Of a stretch of 10,841 nucleotides of DNA, positions 4,948-10,841 are shown piece after piece. The position numbers were made by a program, and so were the translations under genes. Every line of letters begins with the position of its first letter. Within the stretch, counting starts at the first letter, position 1. Under the pieces are notes generated by a model that saw only the letters and a list, made by a program, of their open reading frames with translations, did no database searches and was not told the DNA's origin. Source of the stretch: Treponema sp. UBA3662 (lineage in GTDB: Bacteria > Spirochaetota > Spirochaetia > Treponematales > Treponemataceae); NCBI GenBank assembly GCA_002373205.1, contig DFJV01000100.1, positions 1 through 10,841 on the forward strand. The letters are read 5' to 3'.

Positions 4948-6480
4948 ATGGGAAAGATAGACAGCCGGCTTTACATTATAGGTGCCGGTTTTGCAGGGCA
5001 GATGATTGCCCAGGAACTAAAGCGCAAGAAGATTTTTGGCACGGTTGCGGCATTCATTGACGACAGCAAGGAATTAATCGGAAGTAAAATAGAAGACGTG
5101 CCGGTTTTGGGGCCAATAGACACAATGTCAAGTGTGCTTCGCGTTACGGCCATAGACCAGGCCATCATTGCAATACCAAGCGCAGACGGTTCCCGTATAA
5201 AGCAAATTTACGACGTGCTAAAAAAATGCGGCTTTTTCCACATAAAAATCCTGCCTTCCATAAGCCAAGTTGTAGACGGAAAGGCCCACTTTGTTCAGGC
5301 CAGGGAAATAAACCCGCTGGACATTCTGGGAAGGACTCCAATAATCATTCCCCTTCACGAAAGCCTTGCCTACCTAAAGGGAAAGCGCGTCCTTATAACA
5401 GGTGCAGGCGGCTCAATCGGAAGCGAACTTGCAAGGCAGCTCCTTTCTGGCGGGGCAGAGCGTCTCTACCTCTTTGGCCACGGAGAAAATTCAATTGTAA
5501 ACATCTACCGCGAGCTGCACATCCTTCAGAACGAGGGCGTTGGCGAAAAGGCATCCGTAGTCCCAATCATTGGCGACATGAGGGACAGGGAATACGTGCG
5601 CTACATAATAAGCCACACAAGGGCAGACGTTATCTTCCACTGTGCGGCTTACAAGCATGTTCCCATGATGGAAGAAAACCCGGTTGCCTCAATAGAAAAC
5701 AACGTCTTTGGAACCAAGAACCTTCTTGATGCAGCCCTAGAGTGCGGCACGGAGCGTTTTGTGCTCATTTCCACAGACAAGGCTGTAAACCCGGTAAGCG
5801 TCTACGGCGTAAGCAAGATGCTAAGCGAAAAGCTTGTGAACGAGGCTGCGCTAAAGACAAAGTGCGGGCAGTCATTCATGTTCGTGCGCTTTGGAAACGT
5901 GCTTGGTTCAAGGGGTTCAATCCTCCCGATTTTTATGGAACAGATTCAAAACGGGGGCCCTGTCACAGTAACAGACCCTGCAATGGAACGCTACTTTATG
6001 ACAATCCCGGAAGCATGTTCACTTGTGCTGCAGACAGGCGGCGTGGGAGAAAACGGCTGCTCCTACCTTCTGGACATGGGGGAACCGATAAAGATTCTTA
6101 CCCTTGCGGAACAGATTATAAAATTCAGCGGCTTTGAACCATACAAGGAAATGGACATAAAATTCATTGGTGCAAGACGCGGCGAAAGGCTAACGGAACC
6201 GCTCTGGCTTACGGAGGAAAACCCGACGCCCACTCAGTATAAAAAAATCCTAAAGCTAAAAAATATTCCTCCGGCTACATTCAGCACGGATGAACTTTTG
6301 CAAAAGCTTTACCCGGTCTGCTACTTTAGCAAGGAAAATAGCGGCATCTACAGGGACAGGGAGCTTCTTGTAAAGATTTTGCGGGAAGCAGTTCCCTCCC
6401 TCGATGAATTCTACCGCGAAGAGGAAGAAAACGGGGACAAGCGCATAGACATGGCAACTTCTGTAAAGGTGGTTTTGTAA
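4948..6480 (+). CDS. UDP-sugar 4,6-dehydratase, FlaA1/CapD/WbpM family, soluble form
   Basis: A 510-residue enzyme likely converting a UDP-N-acetylhexosamine to its 4-keto-6-deoxy form. Residues about 5-120 are a first Rossmann-like domain (IGAGFAG, 11-17) as in the CoA-binding-like domain of CapD/WbpM/PglF proteins. Residues about 145-440 are the short-chain dehydrogenase core: NAD loop TGAGGSIG (151-158), HCAAYKHVPMME (231-242), STDKAVNP (275-282) with the T-D-K set, and Y286-x3-K290. Large membrane-bound relatives have Met in place of this Tyr and carry about four N-terminal membrane helices; both features differ here, since the start is fixed by the adjacent promoter and no hydrophobic segment is present. 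Its stop overlaps the aminotransferase start by one base (TAATG). The two products would act in sequence. Confidence 0.9.
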   Translation: MGKIDSRLYIIGAGFAGQMIAQELKRKKIFGTVAAFIDDSKELIGSKIEDVPVLGPIDTMSSVLRVTAIDQAIIAIPSADGSRIKQIYDVLKKCGFFHIKILPSISQVVDGKAHFVQAREINPLDILGRTPIIIPLHESLAYLKGKRVLITGAGGSIGSELARQLLSGGAERLYLFGHGENSIVNIYRELHILQNEGVGEKASVVPIIGDMRDREYVRYIISHTRADVIFHCAAYKHVPMMEENPVASIENNVFGTKNLLDAALECGTERFVLISTDKAVNPVSVYGVSKMLSEKLVNEAALKTKCGQSFMFVRFGNVLGSRGSILPIFMEQIQNGGPVTVTDPAMERYFMTIPEACSLVLQTGGVGENGCSYLLDMGEPIKILTLAEQIIKFSGFEPYKEMDIKFIGARRGERLTEPLWLTEENPTPTQYKKILKLKNIPPATFSTDELLQKLYPVCYFSKENSGIYRDRELLVKILREAVPSLDEFYREEEENGDKRIDMATSVKVVL

Positions 6481-7667
6481 TGGCAGCAAATATGGAAAAC
6501 GAAATAAAAGTGCCTTTCTTTAAGGCTTCAACAGGCAAAGAAGAAGAGGAAGCTGTTCTTAGGGTAATAAGGAGCGGCTGGCTAACCACAGGAAAAGAAA
6601 CGCTCGCCTTTGAAAAGGAATTCGCATCCTGTATAGAAGTGCCATACGCTCTTGCCGTTAACAGCAACACAAGCGGTATGATTCTTGCAATGGAAGCCCT
6701 GGGTGTAAAAGCAGGCAAGGCTGTAATCACAACACCCTACACTTTTGTCTCTACCGCGGCAACGGCACGCCATCTTGGAGCAGACGTATATTTTGCGGAC
6801 ATAGAAAAGGATTCGTATTCAATTGACCCCCTATCAATAGAAAAAATTCTACAAAGCCCCAAGGGTAAAAATGTTGCCGCCATAGTTCCGGTCCACATAG
6901 CGGGCAATGTCTGCAACATGAAGGCCATCATGGAGCTTGCAAAAAAGTACAATGTAAAGGTGATTGAAGACTGCGCACATTCATTCCCCAGCAAGACGCA
7001 AATGGGCTACGCTGGTGCAATTGGCGACGCAGGAATTTTTTCATTCTACGTAACAAAGACAATCACGACAGGTGAAGGCGGCATGGTTACCACAAAAGAC
7101 CCCGACCTTGCCAGGCACATGACAATGATGAGGATGCACGGCATGGACCGCACAACATGGGACCGCTACACTTCCCCAAAAGCCTCTTGGATTTACGACA
7201 TTGTAGCCCCTGGCTATAAGTTCAACCTGCCCGACATTCTTTCGGCACTGGGAAGGGAACAGCTAAAAAAAGCCTTTGTCTTTGACCAAAAGCGCAAGGA
7301 CCACGTAAGGCGATACAACGAAGAACTTGGCAAGCTTGACTTTGTAAAGCTTCCGCCAACTGGAGAAGGAAACGCATGGCACCTCTACCTTATGAGGCTT
7401 GACCTTTCCAAGCTTACAATTGACCGCGATGAATTTGCCCTGCAGATGCAAAAGCGGGGAGTCGGAATAAGCATGCACTTTATACCGATTTTCAACTTTA
7501 CCTACTGGAAGAATCTCTACCCGGAATTTAGGGCGGAAAATTTCCCCAACGCACAGAGGCAGTACAGCGAAACAATTTCCATTCCCCTCTGGCCGGACAT
7601 GACGGACCAAATGATTGACTATGTTGTTGAAACAATAAAAGACATTGGCGGTAAAAATCATGCCTAA
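6480..7667 (+). CDS. DegT/DnrJ/EryC1-family nucleotide-sugar aminotransferase
   Basis: A 395-residue PLP enzyme expected to put an amino group on the 4-keto sugar made by the preceding dehydratase, with glutamate as usual donor. Family signs are SGWLTTGKET (32-41), the cofactor-phosphate loop NSNTSGM (61-67), TTPYTFVSTA (84-93), VIEDCAHSFP (161-170) with Asp164 facing the pyridine nitrogen, and SFYVTKTITTGEGG (188-201) with Lys193 as the Schiff-base lysine. The C-terminal domain has the usual AWHLYLMRL and GVGISMHFIP stretches. Length is normal for the family. The start is set by AAAGGTGG (6465-6472) and the TAATG overlap. PglE, PseC, WbpE and ArnB-type substrates cannot be told apart by eye. 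Confidence 0.92.
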   Translation: MAANMENEIKVPFFKASTGKEEEEAVLRVIRSGWLTTGKETLAFEKEFASCIEVPYALAVNSNTSGMILAMEALGVKAGKAVITTPYTFVSTAATARHLGADVYFADIEKDSYSIDPLSIEKILQSPKGKNVAAIVPVHIAGNVCNMKAIMELAKKYNVKVIEDCAHSFPSKTQMGYAGAIGDAGIFSFYVTKTITTGEGGMVTTKDPDLARHMTMMRMHGMDRTTWDRYTSPKASWIYDIVAPGYKFNLPDILSALGREQLKKAFVFDQKRKDHVRRYNEELGKLDFVKLPPTGEGNAWHLYLMRLDLSKLTIDRDEFALQMQKRGVGISMHFIPIFNFTYWKNLYPEFRAENFPNAQRQYSETISIPLWPDMTDQMIDYVVETIKDIGGKNHA

Positions 7668-10584
7668 AAAGGAAATGGACTTAAAAGCCAAGAAAAAGGC
7701 TTTGGAAAAAAAGCAAAAAGATCCTCAGCTTAGCGCTTCCGCAAAAAAGGCAGGGCTTGCAAAGCCATCATCAAAGGCAAAAGCCAGCACACGTGCAAAA
7801 GCCTCCGCAAGTGCAAAAGCCAGTGCAAATGCAAGTGCAAGAGGCAGAACAAAAGAAAACGCAAGTGCAAATGCAAAAGCAAGCGCAAATACAAAAGCAA
7901 AGCCACTGGCAAAAGCAAGCACAAGTGCCACAGTAAAAGCCAGCACACGTGCAAATGCAAGTGCAAAAGAAAAGGCAAATGCAAAAGCAAGTGCAAAAGC
8001 AAGTGCAAAAACCAGCGCAAAAAAAGCCGCAAAGCCAGAAGCAAAAGAAAGAAAGCAAAGCGCCAAGAAAACTGCAAGCACCGCAACAAAAGCCACCGCA
8101 ACAAAAGCCACCGCAACAAAAGCCACCGCAACAAAAGCCAGCACAAAAAAATCGCCCGGCACAGAAGCAAAAAGAAGCTCAAAGCCTTCATCCGTTTCCT
8201 TTGAAGCAAAGTTCTATTCCGACCTAGAGCTAAAGGACATGATTCATGCAAAGATAATCCGCTGCATGGAAACTGGCCGCATAACAAAAATCTCCTACCC
8301 CGACCTTACCGAGGGCTACTTTTGGATTACAGCCCACGACATTCCAGGCCAGCACTTTATAGGCAACACCCTTGGCCGCGTTCCAATCCTCTGCGAAGGA
8401 GAAATCCTCTACCCAGGAGAACCGGTCGGAATTCTTGCGGGGCCAGACGAAGCCGTCCTTGAAGAGCTTGCAGGCCAATTCAAAATTGAATGCTCAAAAG
8501 AAACACTTGAAGCATCGCTAAAATTAAACAGCGACGAAGAAGAAAAAGAAGAGGACACTCCCCTTGCCATCCTTCAGGAACTTGGAATCACAGGCATTTC
8601 AAAAGAAAAAAAGCCCTCAGAAAAAAAAGAAGAAGACAGCCTTAGGGAAATATTTTCAGACGTACTTGCAGAGCGCAAAGTTCAAAGCGGCCCCTGCTTT
8701 AAAAAAGAAGGCGGCATAGAAGAAGTCTTTGCAAACTGCGCACACGTAATTGAACACGAATGGTCATACAAAATAAACATACCAGACTTTAACGAGCCAA
8801 ACGGTGCAATCTGCGACTACAACGGAAAAACACTTACGGTCTACACCCCAACCCAGTGGATAAGCAACCTTAGGCAAACCCTAAGCGCAGCCCTTTCGCT
8901 AAACACGGAAGACATAATCATAAAAAAAACAAAGTCCTTCAACCAAGGCTCAAGCAGCATCTGGTACAACTCAATCGTAGCAAGCCAGGTTGCAGTTGCC
9001 TCCTACATGTGCGGAAAACCGGTAAAGCTCGTCTACACAAGGGAAGAGCAGGAACTCTACATGGACACAATGCGCCCTGTAACCATAAGGCACAAAACCG
9101 GTGTAAGCGAAAGCGGAAGAATTGCCGCAATGAAAATAAACATAGACTTTGACGCAGGAGCCCACAACCCATTTGCCCAGGAAATAATGGACCGCCTTGT
9201 AATTGCAAGCTGCGGATGCTACAACCCCCAGAACGTCAGCATAACCGCAAGGGCAAACAGCAGCGCTTCCCAACCTTCTTCCATAGACCTAAGGCTGGTA
9301 GACTCAGCGGCATTTTTTGCGGTAGAAAACCAGATGAACCTGCTCTGCGAAGAATGTAGGATTTCACCAGTAGAAATAAGGATGCTGAACTTTCTGGACA
9401 AGGACACAAAAAAAACAGCCATGCCTTTTTCCTTCAAGCTAAAAAAATACTTTGAAAAAAAAGACCTGCAAGTTTCCGGCACCGACGTTGTAATGAAAAA
9501 AGAAAAGGAAGACTTTGTCCGTGCCGTATCGCAAAAAGTTGAATATTCAATTCCGTCCTACTACATGATTTTTGACGAAAGCGGAAAAACTTTCCTTGAG
9601 TTTGAAAGAAAGTACGAAGCCTACCGCCAGCAGGTTTTGTACAGAAGGCAAAAGAACAGGACATCACTCATTCATTCAAAAGACTCTCCTGTAAGGGGAA
9701 TTGGCTTTGCTTGCTCATTCGCAGGAACATGCTACCTTGGCTCACAAATCTACGGCGGCGGAGACCAGTCGCTTGAGGCAACCTACACCGAAGACAAGAC
9801 CGTCATCATCCACTGCCCGCCAGTTTCCGCAACCATTCAGGAAATATGGAAAAGGACGGTAACAGAAATACTTCAGCACGACGTTTCTTCCGTAAAAATA
9901 AATTCAAGCTTTTCGGAAGACGAAGAGCCTCTTTTACCGGAAACGGTCTATTCAAACATCAGCGTAATGACCCAGCTCTTGCGCAAATGCTGCGAGACAA
10001 TCAAGACAAAGCTATGCCGCAAAAAAACAGAGTTTCCCTTCACCGTGGAAAAATCCGTAACCGGCTCGCTAAAAAAACTCTGGAACAACGAAAGCTTCAG
10101 CGGCCAGCCCTTCCATAGCACTTCATTTGCAGCGGCAATACTGGAACTGGAACTTGACCCCTGCACCTTCCGCGAAAAGATAAAAAAAATACAGGTCTTT
10201 GTTGACGGAGGAAAAATCCTTAACCCGGTCGCAGCACAAAGCTCAGTGCGCCTTGGAATACAAAGGATTCTAACATCACTTGTTGAAAGGGAAAAACTTG
10301 ACTATGAAATTCAGGATATAGAAATTTCGTTCTTAGAGTCAGAGGAAGCCCCAATGCAAATTGGAGAAAACGTCTTCCATATAATTCCTGCCGCATACAC
10401 ACAGGCTCTTTCGCAGGCACTTGACCACACCGTAAGCAGCCTACCCCTTTCCATAGAAAGCATCTTTGAAGCGGCAAACGAAAACTATCTTGATGAATTC
10501 AAAAGGGCGCTTGTTCAGGAAGTGGACGCAGTTTCTTCTCTTGAACAGGAGCAGGAAAATTCCAAAAAGGAAAAGGAAGAATGA
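7660..10584 (+). CDS. Divergent xanthine dehydrogenase-family molybdopterin subunit with repeat extension
   Basis: The ATG at 7660 (974 residues) overlaps the aminotransferase by 8 bp; a TTG at 7645 is less likely. Residues about 25-165 are Ala/Lys/Ser/Thr repeats, strongly basic. From about 183 the xanthine dehydrogenase family begins: the a/b hammerhead domain (DMIHAKIIRC; GEILYPGEPVGILAG), an acidic Lys/Glu linker (about 290-345), then the large cofactor domains. Retained motifs are NEPNGA (378-383), TPTQ (396-399), PVKLVYTREE and a C-terminal QIGEN with the presumed catalytic Glu903. The usual GGGFGGK is SFNQGSSS (426-433), the AFRGFG loop is absent near 543, and the GQG loop is absent near 725. 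Function may be altered or lost. No later in-frame start exists before the hammerhead domain, so the extension must be translated. Confidence 0.8.
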   Translation: MPKKEMDLKAKKKALEKKQKDPQLSASAKKAGLAKPSSKAKASTRAKASASAKASANASARGRTKENASANAKASANTKAKPLAKASTSATVKASTRANASAKEKANAKASAKASAKTSAKKAAKPEAKERKQSAKKTASTATKATATKATATKATATKASTKKSPGTEAKRSSKPSSVSFEAKFYSDLELKDMIHAKIIRCMETGRITKISYPDLTEGYFWITAHDIPGQHFIGNTLGRVPILCEGEILYPGEPVGILAGPDEAVLEELAGQFKIECSKETLEASLKLNSDEEEKEEDTPLAILQELGITGISKEKKPSEKKEEDSLREIFSDVLAERKVQSGPCFKKEGGIEEVFANCAHVIEHEWSYKINIPDFNEPNGAICDYNGKTLTVYTPTQWISNLRQTLSAALSLNTEDIIIKKTKSFNQGSSSIWYNSIVASQVAVASYMCGKPVKLVYTREEQELYMDTMRPVTIRHKTGVSESGRIAAMKINIDFDAGAHNPFAQEIMDRLVIASCGCYNPQNVSITARANSSASQPSSIDLRLVDSAAFFAVENQMNLLCEECRISPVEIRMLNFLDKDTKKTAMPFSFKLKKYFEKKDLQVSGTDVVMKKEKEDFVRAVSQKVEYSIPSYYMIFDESGKTFLEFERKYEAYRQQVLYRRQKNRTSLIHSKDSPVRGIGFACSFAGTCYLGSQIYGGGDQSLEATYTEDKTVIIHCPPVSATIQEIWKRTVTEILQHDVSSVKINSSFSEDEEPLLPETVYSNISVMTQLLRKCCETIKTKLCRKKTEFPFTVEKSVTGSLKKLWNNESFSGQPFHSTSFAAAILELELDPCTFREKIKKIQVFVDGGKILNPVAAQSSVRLGIQRILTSLVEREKLDYEIQDIEISFLESEEAPMQIGENVFHIIPAAYTQALSQALDHTVSSLPLSIESIFEAANENYLDEFKRALVQEVDAVSSLEQEQENSKKEKEE
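7732..8154 (+). repeat. Low-complexity coding repeats (Ala/Lys/Ser/Thr tract)
   Basis: The tract is built from GCAAGTGCAAAA-like 12-bp words, encoding ASAK, ASAN and related tetrads, and ends in four exact 15-bp copies of ACCGCAACAAAAGCC (8080-8094, 8095-8109, 8110-8124, 8125-8139), encoding TATKA. All periods are multiples of three, so the frame is kept. Opposite-strand frames through the tract give Phe/Ala- or Leu-rich nonsense and are shadows. The word ACCGCAA is shared with the repeats at 1-140. Confidence 0.85.
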
Positions 10585-10841
10585 AGATACCTGTAAACTT
10601 AAACGAAGAACAAACAGTCTTGGATGCAATTCCTTCAGAGCCTCTTTTGAACGTCCTAAGAAGAATGGGAATTTTCAGCGTAAAATGCGGATGCCAGGAC
10701 GGTTTTTGCGGCAACTGCATGGTGCTTCTTAACGGAAAACCTGTCCCCAGCTGCCAGATTCCATGCGGAATAGTAAGGGACAACAAAGTCATCACACTTG
10801 AATTCTTTACAAACCCAAAAAAGAAAGAAGCGGTTTTAAAT
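10581..10841 (+). CDS. [2Fe-2S] subunit of xanthine dehydrogenase-type hydroxylase (3' truncated by window)
   Basis: The first 87 codons of a small iron-sulfur subunit (family usually 150-170 residues), running off the right edge. The plant-type ferredoxin cluster is complete: C38-x4-C43-x2-C46-x11-C58 within CGCQDGFCGNCMVLLNGKPV. The C-terminal four-helix domain with the second cluster lies outside. It starts at ATGA, overlapping the stop of the molybdopterin subunit by four bases, with AAGGAAG just upstream, so the two are translationally coupled. In a standard enzyme this subunit passes electrons from the molybdenum site to FAD. The intact cluster motif contrasts with the altered cofactor motifs of its partner. 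Confidence 0.9.
   Translation, partial: MKIPVNLNEEQTVLDAIPSEPLLNVLRRMGIFSVKCGCQDGFCGNCMVLLNGKPVPSCQIPCGIVRDNKVITLEFFTNPKKKEAVLN

Noticed and set aside
4618..5060. Plus-strand open frames in the divergent spacer and start of the dehydratase gene
   Set aside because: They cross both promoters and GC-rich hairpins, show biased Arg-rich translations, and conflict with the well-supported dehydratase frame.
7645..7659. TTG start for the molybdopterin subunit
   Set aside because: No ribosome site precedes it; the ATG at 7660 gives a typical short overlap with the upstream stop and is preferred.
7725..8287. Three minus-strand frames rich in Phe/Ala, Leu/Arg or Cys
   Set aside because: They are complements of the periodic Ala/Lys coding tract; the composition follows directly from the repeat words.

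Overview
The window looks like chromosomal DNA from a host-associated spirochaete, most likely a gut or rumen Treponema. The clues are a DUF285/BspA-type repeat lipoprotein with a loose spirochaetal lipobox, a signal-peptide/double-psi-barrel/SPOR cell-wall protein, moderate-to-low GC coding DNA, and compact runs of overlapping genes. The genus is inferred from protein flavour, not from a marker gene. There are seven protein genes (one cut by the right edge) and no tRNA, rRNA, transposase or CRISPR array.

Left part (1-2340): codon-sized direct repeats (1-140) sit beside a strong hairpin terminator (143-174). This ends a two-gene minus-strand operon: an exported protein of unknown function (1760-2281), then a DPBB-SPOR envelope protein with a long acidic linker (202-1734).

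Middle (2282-4947): about 660 bp without a gene holds several structured repeats: a 94-bp GC-rich element with terminal inverted repeats, a perfect 13-bp hairpin, two copies of a double-hairpin element whose stems vary together, and a dispersed repeat of a kind common in many bacterial genomes. Next comes a minus-strand lipoprotein gene (2945-4576) with about 13 DUF285 repeats and a good sigma70-type promoter (4646-4674). The spacer between it and the divergent right-hand operon has a second GC-rich hairpin block, three 15-bp tandem repeats, and a promoter with a perfect TATAAT (4899-4927).

Right part (4948-10841): a plus-strand operon of at least four overlapping genes. A nucleotide-sugar 4,6-dehydratase (FlaA1/CapD family, no membrane segments) and a DegT/DnrJ/EryC1 aminotransferase would together make an amino-dideoxy sugar nucleotide for surface polysaccharide or protein glycosylation. 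They are overlapped by a large xanthine-dehydrogenase-family molybdopterin subunit and its [2Fe-2S] partner, which runs off the window. The large subunit is odd twice: it has a roughly 180-residue Ala/Lys/Ser/Thr repeat extension, and it keeps the family scaffold and the C-terminal catalytic glutamate motif while the glycine-rich cofactor motifs are replaced. The best candidates for something undescribed are this divergent hydroxylase in a sugar operon, the paired double-hairpin element, and the 15-bp repeats before the operon promoter.
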